Position numbers and translations under genes: made by a program. The notes under the pieces are model-generated. The model was not told the DNA's origin, did no database searches, and saw nothing but the letters and a program-made list of their open reading frames with translations. A DNA stretch of 10,134 bases from Lachnospiraceae bacterium (GTDB lineage: Bacteria > Bacillota > Clostridia > Lachnospirales > Lachnospiraceae). Location: NCBI GenBank assembly GCA_017412265.1, contig JAFPYK010000075.1:1-10134 (forward strand). The letters are read 5' to 3'. Numbering within the stretch: position 1 is the first letter of the stretch; the number at the start of each line of letters is the position of its first letter. Below, in pieces: positions 1 through 5,777 of the stretch.

Positions 1-146
1 AAGCACCGGCACTCGGCAATGGTCCTGAAAACCCGGCCTCGCCACTTTTTTATCGCAGACGGGAGGTATCGGAGGACGGGCCGTTGAATGGTGAAGGAAT
101 GGACTGGAAAAAGCGGTGCGCGGGGGTGCCTGTGACTTCCGAATAG
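1..146. other. Left-edge stretch without a recognisable gene
   Basis: No gene is supported here. One plus-strand frame (3-146) is open from the window edge to a TAG just before the terminator at 147-199. In principle it could be the last 47 codons of a gene lying to the left. Its translation is rich in Arg, Gly and Pro and matches no family I recognise. There is no CAT on the plus strand in this stretch, so no ATG-initiated minus-strand gene begins here downstream of the gntR gene. Confidence 0.3.
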
Positions 147-199
147 AAAAAAAGCCACCCGGAACGCTGGCTTGCTGCCGTGTTTCGGGTGGCTCTTTT
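147..199. terminator. Bidirectional intrinsic terminator after the gntR gene
   Basis: A 9-bp perfect inverted repeat (AGCCACCCG at 153-161, CGGGTGGCT at 186-194) encloses a 24-nt loop. On the minus strand the stem is followed by seven T residues (complement of 147-153), which suits termination of the gntR transcript whose stop codon is at 209-211. On the plus strand the stem is followed by CTTTTG, so it could also stop rightward transcription entering from the left edge. Confidence 0.85.
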
Positions 200-208
200 G
201 TTGTGTTT

Positions 209-901
209 TTAGATGCCTGCCTCGGCGGCGGGGGGTGTTTCCTGTCCTTTGCGGGCCAGGCTCTCCTTCACGGTGTTGCAGGCGAGCTCTAAGTGCCTGC
301 GGTTGACGATGTCCGCGGTCTTCACGTCTCCGGTGGCGAGGGCGTGGATGATGGTGCGGTGCTCGTCGAGGGATTCGGTGAAGCGTCTCTGGCTCATCAG
401 GGAGAGGACGCGGAACTGCTGGTTCATCGAGCGGACGCGCTCGTAGGTGTCGTTGACGAGGCTGTTGTCGCCCAGACGGACGATGCGCTCGTGGAGTTCT
501 TCGTCGCAGCGGGTGTAGGCTTCGAGATCGCCGGCGTCGTAGCTCTCCTCCAGACGGCGGAGGATCTCCAGCAGCCGCTCGAGGCGGGTGGAGGTCATGT
601 TCTCCTTGCTGTGGTAGATACCGTAGCCTTCGAGCATGACGCGCATGTCGAAGATCTCCTGGATGTCGCGGACGGTAAACTCCTTCACATAGACGCCCTT
701 GTTCGGCACCTCGATCAGGAGACCGTCGGAGACCAGCTGGCGCAGGGCCTCGCGGACCGGGCTGCGGCTGACGTTGAGGTGCTCGGTCAGCTCCAGCTCC
801 TGCAGACGGTAGCCGGCGGGGTAGTCGCCGCGGCAGATCTCGTCCCGGAGAATCTGATATACCTGTTCACGGATGGTTGTCACTTTCCTAACCTTAGCCA
901 T
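209..901 (-). CDS. GntR-family (FadR/FCD subfamily) transcriptional regulator
   Basis: A 230-residue one-component, ligand-responsive DNA-binding regulator. Residues 8-74 form a GntR winged helix, with the recognition-helix segment SRSPVREALRQL and the wing GLLIEVPNKGVYV. Residues 80-215 form an all-helical FCD ligand domain. Its usual metal/ligand side chains appear present as D133 and H137 (DEELH), H181 (DEHRTII) and H203 (RRHLE). FCD regulators usually sense organic or sugar acids and repress catabolic operons. I start at 901 because GGGAGG lies just upstream; the frame stays open to 1009, but that extra 36 residues has no domain and spans the operator-like DNA. The gene is downstream of the isomerase gene on the same strand but behind a terminator, so it probably has its own promoter. 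A role in controlling lyxose/mannose or uronate metabolism is inferred from position only. Confidence 0.93.
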   Translation of the reverse strand: MAKVRKVTTIREQVYQILRDEICRGDYPAGYRLQELELTEHLNVSRSPVREALRQLVSDGLLIEVPNKGVYVKEFTVRDIQEIFDMRVMLEGYGIYHSKENMTSTRLERLLEILRRLEESYDAGDLEAYTRCDEELHERIVRLGDNSLVNDTYERVRSMNQQFRVLSLMSQRRFTESLDEHRTIIHALATGDVKTADIVNRRHLELACNTVKESLARKGQETPPAAEAGI

Positions 902-975
902 CGTGGGATCCCTCCCGTAATCTATAGAGTCGCCGGCGATCGGAGGCCGGCGGGTATGGACAGAAATAGTATATG

Positions 976-1034
976 GTGTGAAAAGCATCAGGCGTTTCAC
1001 ACAATACAATATACATTATACACACATTATACAT
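976..1034 (-). promoter_or_regulatory. Promoter/operator region of the gntR gene
   Basis: This is an AT-rich island in GC-rich DNA. On the minus strand TATAAT occurs twice, at 1031-1026 and 1020-1015, because the 10-mer ACATTATACA (plus strand) is directly repeated at 1013-1022 and 1024-1033, an 11-bp period. No good -35 hexamer lies at the right distance from either. Downstream, around the expected transcript start, a perfect 8-bp inverted repeat (GTGTGAAA at 976-983, TTTCACAC at 995-1002, 11-bp gap) extends inward by two further pairs after one mismatch. Its place between promoter and gene fits a repressor site, probably for the GntR protein itself. That assignment is an inference. Confidence 0.5.
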
Positions 1035-1072
1035 CCAGACAGCGCAAAATCACAGAAGGAAATCATTTTCCG

Positions 1073-1105
1073 AAAAAAATAAAGCCGCTTCCCGAAGGAA
1101 GCGGC
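1073..1105 (-). terminator. Intrinsic terminator of the isomerase gene (UUCG loop)
   Basis: A perfect 9-bp stem (plus-strand GCCGCTTCC at 1084-1092 and GGAAGCGGC at 1097-1105) lies 10 bases after the isomerase stop codon. Read on the minus strand the loop is TTCG closed by C-G, the very stable cUUCGg tetraloop. A T-rich tract (TTTATTTTTTT, complement of 1073-1083) follows the stem. It separates the isomerase gene from the gntR gene. Confidence 0.95.
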
Positions 1106-1115
1106 CGGGTGGTGA

Positions 1116-1799
1116 TCACTGCTTGTATCCGCCGCAGAGAAGGTGGCGTGCAGGCTCGTCTTCTTCGACCTTGAAGAACTCCACCGGAGGGTTGAAGAAG
1201 TTGTCGTTCGCATCGTCGTTGACGCGGGAGACCTCACCCACGACCAGGTCGCCGGCTTCGGGCACTGCCTCGAAGGAATGGTAGACGTACGGGGTCAGGG
1301 TGATCGAGTTGCCGGGGGTGACATCGTAGTATCCGCCGGCCTTCAGGGTGACGGGGCGGCCGTCGCACATCAGATGGACGTCACTCTCGTAGTCGACTTC
1401 GTAGCCCTGCTCCTTCGGCAGGCTGTTCCAGCAGTAGACGCGGAGAATGCCGCCGGCGCGGTTGATGATGTCCTCGGTCTTGAAGTAGTGGAAATGGCGG
1501 GGCAGGCACTGGCCGGGCTTCATGACGATGTATTTCTCACAGTAGACCATGCCCTTCTCGGGATGGGCGAGCTCACCGTTGCGCAGGGTGAAGAGGACGG
1601 CACCGGTCTTGTCGAAGTTGCCGGAGTTGTAGTCGGTCACGTCCCAGCCCATGGCGACCTTCCACATGTACGCGGTGGTCGCTTCCTTCTCTTTCCACTG
1701 CTCGGGGGTCCAGTAGGCGAATTCCGGCAGGGCGCAGTGCATCCGCTCGCAGGTCTCGATGGCCCACTCAATGTTAGCGTTGATCAGAGAGCGTTTCAT
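1116..1799 (-). CDS. D-lyxose/D-mannose isomerase-type cupin enzyme
   Basis: A 227-residue protein that I recognise as the D-lyxose ketol-isomerase family (EC 5.3.1.15; relatives include Bacillus YdaE). Members interconvert D-lyxose with D-xylulose and often D-mannose with D-fructose, using Mn2+ in a cupin barrel. The metal ligands appear intact: H102 and H104 in PRHFHYFKTEDI, E109 in the same motif, and H174 in YVYHSFEAVP. The length is typical for the family. The start at 1799 is set by AGGAG eight bases upstream. A near-ideal promoter (TTGACA, 17 bp, TATCGT at 1904-1876) drives it, and a UUCG-loop terminator ends it, so it is probably monocistronic. The nearby FCD-type regulator supports a sugar catabolic role. 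Sequence alone cannot say whether lyxose, mannose or another aldose is the true substrate. Confidence 0.9.
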   Translation of the reverse strand: MKRSLINANIEWAIETCERMHCALPEFAYWTPEQWKEKEATTAYMWKVAMGWDVTDYNSGNFDKTGAVLFTLRNGELAHPEKGMVYCEKYIVMKPGQCLPRHFHYFKTEDIINRAGGILRVYCWNSLPKEQGYEVDYESDVHLMCDGRPVTLKAGGYYDVTPGNSITLTPYVYHSFEAVPEAGDLVVGEVSRVNDDANDNFFNPPVEFFKVEEDEPARHLLCGGYKQ

Positions 1800-1875
1800 A
1801 GATAATCTCCTTTCCGTCGGCCGGCTGCGGGGCAGAAGGCCGGGGTATTCATTTCACGAAGTTCCTATTGATCTT

Positions 1876-1904
1876 ACGATAGCGCGAGGCGGGAAGATTG
1901 TCAA
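1876..1904 (-). promoter_or_regulatory. Sigma-A type promoter of the isomerase gene
   Basis: On the minus strand a perfect -35 TTGACA (1904-1899) and a -10 TATCGT (1881-1876) are separated by 17 bp. Transcription should start near 1869, giving a leader of about 70 nt before the ATG at 1799. No hairpin or riboswitch was recognised in that leader. Confidence 0.75.
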
Positions 1905-1909
1905 GATTC

Positions 1910-1938
1910 TTGCCCGGCAAAGAGGAATGTGGTATCAT
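1910..1938 (+). promoter_or_regulatory. Promoter of the HAD-AAA operon
   Basis: TTGCCC (1910-1915) and TATCAT (1933-1938) are separated by 17 bp, which predicts a start near 1945, 35 nt before the HAD start codon. Its -35 lies only 5 bp from the -35 of the oppositely oriented isomerase promoter, so the two are back to back. The -35 overlaps a short inverted repeat (TTGCC/GGCAA, 1910-1920). Confidence 0.6.
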
Positions 1939-1979
1939 ATGGATTGCATGAGATATTGGAGACGAAGGATAGGGATAGT

Positions 1980-2486
1980 ATGATTCGACTGGCTTTTTTT
2001 GACATTGACGGGACGATCTCGGCGCCTCTCTACCGGATGGAGAACGGGTCGCTGGGGATCGGCTGGCCGAAGGAGGGCTGGATGTCGTTCTGCCGGGAGC
2101 ATCCGCAGGACGCGTACGCGGAGTGCCGGCCGGTGCTGCCGGTGAAGCGGTATGCGGAGGCGCTGCGGGCGCGGGGCGCGAAGCTCTATGCGCTCTCGAC
2201 GATGGAGCTGCCGGAGGAGAGGAGCTCGAAGCTGGTGTTCCTGGAGAAGCATTTCCCGGGGATGTTCGAGGAGCTTCTCGGACCGGAGGAGGACGCGCAG
2301 AAGGTGGATATCATCCGGGAGATCGCGGCCAGGGAAGGCGCGAAGATCTCGGAGTGCGAGCTTGTCGAGGATACTTACCGGACGCTTCTGCTGGCCAATG
2401 AGGCGGGCATCCGCTGCACGCATGTGTCGCACCTGCTGACGGAGGAAGCCTGGAACGTGGAAGATTATGCTACAGCTGTAGAATGA
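1980..2486 (+). CDS. Small HAD-superfamily hydrolase (probable phosphatase)
   Basis: A 168-residue protein with the haloacid dehalogenase signature. Motif I is FFDIDGT near the N terminus, with nucleophile D8 and acid/base D10. Motif II is a hydrophobic strand ending in Ser (ALST, S73). Motif III is probably K108 (AQKVDII), and motif IV is the acidic pair E130-D131 in LVEDTYRTLLLANEAGI. The short insert after motif I leaves room for only a minimal cap, so it is a compact HAD whose substrate cannot be read from sequence. The ATG at 1980 is chosen because the motif I strand begins right after it, AAGGA and AGGGA lie upstream, and the predicted transcript start near 1945 excludes most of the 17-residue upstream extension. 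It is first in an operon with the AAA ATPase, 16 nt downstream. Confidence 0.85.
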   Translation: MIRLAFFDIDGTISAPLYRMENGSLGIGWPKEGWMSFCREHPQDAYAECRPVLPVKRYAEALRARGAKLYALSTMELPEERSSKLVFLEKHFPGMFEELLGPEEDAQKVDIIREIAAREGAKISECELVEDTYRTLLLANEAGIRCTHVSHLLTEEAWNVEDYATAVE

Positions 2487-2502
2487 TAGATTGGAGAGAA
2501 CT

Positions 2503-4032
2503 ATGATTGATGCATTGACACTTCGGGCGGATTATGAGGACCTTAAGAAGCTGGTGATCAGCCGGGCGGACGACGCCGAGAGCAAGGCAGACCTGGAGAG
2601 ATATGTGCTCGGGGCGGCTTACCGGATCTGGGGAAGCGACGGGCGTTTCTCCTCGGATGATTATGTGCAGGCGGTGGCGGTGATCACCGGCGAGGCGAAG
2701 AGCCGCGGGCAGATCGGGACAGAGATCCGGCGCGTCGGCAAGGGGAATCCGGCGCTTCCGGCGTGCATCCGGGAGTACATGGAGGCCGGGAAGCACACGG
2801 GCGCGGAGCTCGAGCGGATGCGCCAGTCGGTGAATAACCTGCTGACGGCGCTCGCATTTGTCAACGGGGATTTCACCGTGAAGGAAGCGGAGACGGTGAC
2901 GGAGCTGATGCGGGATCTGGGCAAGCCGCAGATCGCTGCGCCGCAGATGCCGAATGACGGCGGGGCCTCTCTGGTGGACGATTCGCTGCGCGAGATGCTG
3001 GAGCTCAACAACAAGTTCCTGGATTCGCTCAAGACCGACGGGCTGCTGGGCGGAGGCAAGATCCCTTCGATGGATTTCTCCGGGATGTTCCCGAACCCGA
3101 ACGCGGGGGTCAAGCCGGCGGGCGGAACCGCGGAGGCCGGCTCCGGGCAGAAGGCGGAGGAGAAGAAGGAGGAGCAGAAGCCCGCAGAGCCGGAGAAGAC
3201 GCTGGACGAGCTCCTGGAGGAGCTGGATTCGCTGGTGGGACTTGACACGGTCAAGGAGGATATCCACAGCCTCTTGAACTTCATCAAGGTCGCAAAGCTG
3301 CGCGAGGAGCGCGGCATGAAGATGCCGAAGATCTCGTACCACCTGGTGTTCACGGGCAATCCCGGCACGGGCAAGACGACGATCGCGCGGCTCGTTGCGA
3401 AGATCTATAAGCAGATGGGCCTGCTGCCGCAGGGGCAGCTGGTGGAGGCGGACCGGAGCTCGCTCGTGGCCGGATTCGTCGGGCAGACCGCGATCAAGAC
3501 CAAGGAAGTGATCGATTCCGCGATGGGCGGCGTGCTCTTCATCGATGAGGCGTACGCGCTGGCGAGCGAGGAGACGGACGACGCCTACGGGCGCGAGGCG
3601 ATCGAGACGATCCTGAAGAATATGGAGGATCACCGCGACAAGCTGGTGGTGATCGTGGCGGGCTATACTGAGCTGATGAAGCAGTTCATCGACTCGAACC
3701 CGGGCCTGAAGTCTCGTTTCAACAAATACATCTTCTTCCCGGATTATACCGGCGATGAGATGTACCGGATCTTTGAGCGCTTCTGCAAGAGCAACGGCTA
3801 CACGATCGAGGAGGAGGCCGGCAAGTTCCTGCACGGGGAGCTCGACGAGATGTACGAGCACCGCGGGGAGGACTTCGGCAACGCGAGAACCGTGCGCAAT
3901 ATCTTCGAGAAGGCCATCTCGTTCCAGGCCAACCGCATCGCGGGGCTGGAGGAAGTGACGGATGAGCATCTCGCGATGCTGATGCTCACGGATGTCGCGG
4001 AGGCGCTGAAGGCCGAGAAGAGCAAGGGATAA
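2503..4032 (+). CDS. AAA+ ATPase, CbbX/SpoVK-like, with TerB-like N-terminal region
   Basis: A 509-residue cytosolic AAA+ protein. Residues 1-140 are helical, with two segments resembling TerB-like repeats (WGSDGRFSSDDYVQ and FVNGDFTVKEAETV). A region of lower complexity follows (about 145-232, Gly/Pro then Lys/Glu rich). The ATPase domain starts near 233: Walker A GNPGTGKTT (285-293, K291), pore-loop-like GFVGQT (324-329), Walker B GVLFIDEA (343-350, D348/E349), a sensor 1 segment near VVIVAGY, an arginine-finger-type SRF (R405), and a lid with sensor 2 around NARTVRNIFEKA. The core resembles the CbbX/SpoVK group, usually hexameric remodelling ATPases. No RuBisCO gene is present, so a rubisco-activase role is not implied; the target is unknown. 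The ATG at 2503 is preferred to the in-frame TTG at 2491 because GGAGAG lies 6 nt before it. It is 16 nt after the HAD stop, hence co-transcribed. Confidence 0.9.
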   Translation: MIDALTLRADYEDLKKLVISRADDAESKADLERYVLGAAYRIWGSDGRFSSDDYVQAVAVITGEAKSRGQIGTEIRRVGKGNPALPACIREYMEAGKHTGAELERMRQSVNNLLTALAFVNGDFTVKEAETVTELMRDLGKPQIAAPQMPNDGGASLVDDSLREMLELNNKFLDSLKTDGLLGGGKIPSMDFSGMFPNPNAGVKPAGGTAEAGSGQKAEEKKEEQKPAEPEKTLDELLEELDSLVGLDTVKEDIHSLLNFIKVAKLREERGMKMPKISYHLVFTGNPGTGKTTIARLVAKIYKQMGLLPQGQLVEADRSSLVAGFVGQTAIKTKEVIDSAMGGVLFIDEAYALASEETDDAYGREAIETILKNMEDHRDKLVVIVAGYTELMKQFIDSNPGLKSRFNKYIFFPDYTGDEMYRIFERFCKSNGYTIEEEAGKFLHGELDEMYEHRGEDFGNARTVRNIFEKAISFQANRIAGLEEVTDEHLAMLMLTDVAEALKAEKSKG

Positions 4033-4038
4033 GAACGG

Positions 4039-4070
4039 ATGAGCCTGTGCATGTTTCCGCACGGGCTCAT
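4039..4070 (+). terminator. Hairpin after the AAA ATPase gene, probable terminator
   Basis: Seven bases after the stop codon a 12-bp stem (ATGAGCCTGTGC at 4039-4050 with GCACGGGCTCAT at 4059-4070, one G-U wobble) closes an 8-nt loop. The following bases are ATTATATG rather than a T run, so it is an imperfect intrinsic terminator. It may act mainly as a 3' stabilising hairpin. It probably separates the HAD-AAA operon from the MerR-RDD gene, which has its own promoter. Confidence 0.55.
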
Positions 4071-4110
4071 ATTATATGTGCCGCGGGGAGCGGCAGATGA
4101 GGAGCCTGCT

Positions 4111-4130
4111 GCAGAAAATGAATTTTCTGC
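4111..4130. repeat. Inverted repeat upstream of the merR-rdd promoter
   Basis: GCAGAAAAT (4111-4119) and ATTTTCTGC (4122-4130) form a perfect 9-bp palindrome with a 2-nt centre. It lies 10 bp before the -35 of the merR-rdd promoter. It could be a protein-binding site near the promoter or a short hairpin; there is no T tract to make it a terminator. Confidence 0.4.
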
Positions 4131-4140
4131 CCTGAGGGTA

Positions 4141-4171
4141 TTGACTGTCAAGGGACTTGAAGGTTTATGCT
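4141..4171 (+). promoter_or_regulatory. MerR-type promoter with 19-bp spacer and central dyad
   Basis: TTGACT (4141-4146) and TATGCT (4166-4171) are separated by 19 bp, two more than the usual optimum. The spacer holds the inverted repeat TCAAG-GGA-CTTGA (4148-4160). A long spacer with a centred dyad is characteristic of promoters controlled by MerR-family proteins, which untwist the DNA to align the two hexamers. The start codon of a MerR-family gene lies 24 nt after the -10, so autoregulation is the natural reading. Confidence 0.75.
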
Positions 4172-4194
4172 GAAGCCGAAAGGGGGGAGTATCG

Positions 4195-5628
4195 ATGACA
4201 ATCAAGGAGATGGAGAGCGCTTCTGGGATCTCGAGAGCAAATATTCGATACTATGAGGCTGAAGGGCTGCTGCATCCGGCGCGGGGCGAGAACGGGTACC
4301 GGGACTATTCCGAGGAGGACCTCGGGCTGTTAATGAAGATCCAGCTGTGCCGGATTCTGGGCTTCTCGCTGGAGAAGATCCGGAGAATGATCGGAGGAGA
4401 GGCGGATCTTGAGAAAACCGCGCGCGAGAGGGTCGAGGCGATCGGGGAGGAGAGATATGCTCTTCAGGCCGCGGAGAGGGTCTGCCGGCAGATCTGCGAG
4501 GACCGGGCGAGCTTCGCTTCGATGGACCCTGAGAGGTATCTTGGGCTGCTGCGCGAGCAGGAGAAGCGCACGGAGGAAGTGGAGTTAAGCGACCGCCTTC
4601 CGGTGGTGAGGGCTCCGTGGAGACGTTTCTTTGCCAGGATGACGGACCTGGAGATCCTGACAGCCCTCTGGCATTTTGCCCTCGGAGCAGGGTTCCATGT
4701 GAATCTGGAGCAGAGGGCCGCCGGCGGGCGGATTCTGGATATCGTCGTCGTGATGGTTCTGATGCTGGTCATCGAGCCTGTGTTTTTACATTTCTTCGGG
4801 ACGACGCCCGGCAAATGGCTGCTGGGGCTTCGTGTGACGGACCCGGAGGGGGAGCGGCTGACGTATCGGGACGCATTTGCCAGGACATTTGAAGTCTTGT
4901 CAATGGGACTGGGATTCGAGATCCCGATCTATTCGGTGATCCGGCTGTACCGGAGCTACACGGCGTGCGACCGGGAGGAGACGTTGAGCTGGGAGGAGGA
5001 GAGCGAGCTTGTCCTGAAGGATGAGAAGCCGTGGCGGTACGCGGCCGTCTGCGTCTGCTGGCTGGCCCTCGTTGCGTTGATGGGGCTGGGGCTTTATATG
5101 GGCGCGCTCCCGAAAAACCGCGGGGAGATCAGCGCGGCGCAGTTCTGCGAGAACTTCCGCGGGCAGTGCACGTATTACCGGATGGACTATTCGCCTTATG
5201 TGCTTCTGGATGACGGAACCTGGACCGAGAAGGAGAAAAACGAAGGCGATGTGGTCATCGACATCACCGAGATGTTTTCGAATGCTCCGTCGGCCTTCTC
5301 GTTCCGGGAGGAGAACGGCGTGCTGCGGGAGGTGAGCTTCCGGATCCATACGGAGAAGGACCTGCCGATGCTGCTTCAGGCGCACCAGGGCAACCAGATC
5401 GCAGGCACGATTCTTGCCTTCGCGGGGGCGCAGGAGGAGTACCGTCCGTTCTCCGCGAAACGGAACAAGCTTCTGAAGGTTCCGGAGGAGTTTATGTCAG
5501 ATGACACCTATCGACCGTTTGGATATGAGGAAGGCAGGCTCCGCATGAGCTGTCAGAGAGACCCGGAGTACGCGGGCACGGAGGAAGAGGCGTATCATCT
5601 GATCTTTACGCTGGAAATCGGCCGGTAA
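4195..5628 (+). CDS. MerR-family regulator fused to RDD-like membrane domain
   Basis: A 477-residue protein. Residues 1-70 are a MerR winged helix (ISRANIRYYEAEGLL, then NGYRDYSEEDL), followed by a helix to about 125 that should form the dimer coiled coil. From about 140 the sequence looks like an RDD domain: RRFFARMTDLEIL, hydrophobic segments near 153-168, 180-201 and 232-250, and the typical TPGKWLLGLRV (204-213) between the second and third. A further strong membrane segment (282-304, AAVCVCWLALVALMGLGLYM) leads into a C-terminal domain of about 170 residues with no recognised family, probably outside the membrane. No separate regulator and membrane genes are seen; one frame runs through. 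The architecture suggests a membrane-tethered transcription factor sensing the envelope or an extracellular signal. The start is set by an AGGGGGGAG ribosome binding site. Domain calls are strong for MerR, moderate for RDD. Confidence 0.85.
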   Translation: MTIKEMESASGISRANIRYYEAEGLLHPARGENGYRDYSEEDLGLLMKIQLCRILGFSLEKIRRMIGGEADLEKTARERVEAIGEERYALQAAERVCRQICEDRASFASMDPERYLGLLREQEKRTEEVELSDRLPVVRAPWRRFFARMTDLEILTALWHFALGAGFHVNLEQRAAGGRILDIVVVMVLMLVIEPVFLHFFGTTPGKWLLGLRVTDPEGERLTYRDAFARTFEVLSMGLGFEIPIYSVIRLYRSYTACDREETLSWEEESELVLKDEKPWRYAAVCVCWLALVALMGLGLYMGALPKNRGEISAAQFCENFRGQCTYYRMDYSPYVLLDDGTWTEKEKNEGDVVIDITEMFSNAPSAFSFREENGVLREVSFRIHTEKDLPMLLQAHQGNQIAGTILAFAGAQEEYRPFSAKRNKLLKVPEEFMSDDTYRPFGYEEGRLRMSCQRDPEYAGTEEEAYHLIFTLEIGR

Positions 5629-5663
5629 CGGCTCTCCGGCGGGGACTTGGGACAATCTCTCGA

Positions 5664-5692
5664 TTGACGATGCCGGACGACTCATTTATACT
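5664..5692 (+). promoter_or_regulatory. Promoter of the larA-like gene
   Basis: TTGACG (5664-5669) and TATACT (5687-5692) are separated by 17 bp, with an expected start near 5699. The spacer contains one copy of the 14-mer also found at the hipBA promoter, starting 8 bp after the first base of the -35 in both promoters. Confidence 0.75.
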
Positions 5693-5726
5693 CGAAAGCA
5701 GAGAGATGAGCCGTCCGGCTTGTTTT
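5672..5726 (+). repeat. Paired operator-like 14-mers at the larA promoter; terminator-like hairpin
   Basis: GCCGGACGACTCAT (5672-5685) and ATGAGCCGTCCGGC (5706-5719) are inverted copies matching at 13 of 14 positions, 20 bp apart. The first lies between -35 and -10, the second 13 bp after the -10, so a protein binding both would cover the promoter. In RNA reading through from the merR-rdd gene the pair would form a GC-rich hairpin followed by TTGTTTTATG. That resembles an intrinsic terminator for that gene, which has no other between its stop at 5628 and here. The same arrangement recurs upstream of hipB. Confidence 0.7.
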
Positions 5727-5777
5727 ATGTGCGGATTGTGTGAGGGAGCTGCGGCTCCGCAGGAAAGGAAGAGGAAG

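Noticed and set aside
3..146. Possible 3' end of a gene entering from the left edge, ending TAG at 144-146
   Set aside because: 47 codons with no family resemblance; an open frame of this length is common by chance in GC-rich DNA. It cannot be decided without the flanking sequence.
902..1009. Extended N terminus for the GntR protein (start at 1009)
   Set aside because: The added 36 residues have no GntR feature, cover the operator-like repeats, and a good GGGAGG site sits before the ATG at 901.
293..1174. Plus-strand open frame opposite the gntR gene
   Set aside because: Val/Ala/Asp-rich shadow of the GntR coding strand; it also crosses the gntR promoter region and the isomerase terminator.
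1800..1868. Possible riboswitch or attenuator in the isomerase leader
   Set aside because: The leader is only about 70 nt, with GC-rich short complementary bits (GGCCGG) but no recognisable riboswitch or terminator structure.
2491..2502. TTG start at 2491 for the AAA ATPase
   Set aside because: The GGAGAG ribosome binding site lies after it and is well spaced for the ATG at 2503.
2470..4062. Long antisense open frame opposite the AAA ATPase gene
   Set aside because: Its translation is rich in Arg, Leu, His and Gln with no domain, as expected from the complement of a GC-rich gene. The plus strand has full AAA motifs.
5664..5777. Upstream starts for the larA-like gene (TTG 5664, ATG 5706)
   Set aside because: 5664 is the -35 element itself. 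5706 is only a few bases after the predicted transcript start and lacks a ribosome binding site in the RNA. The ATG at 5778 follows a strong purine-rich site and begins the conserved domain.
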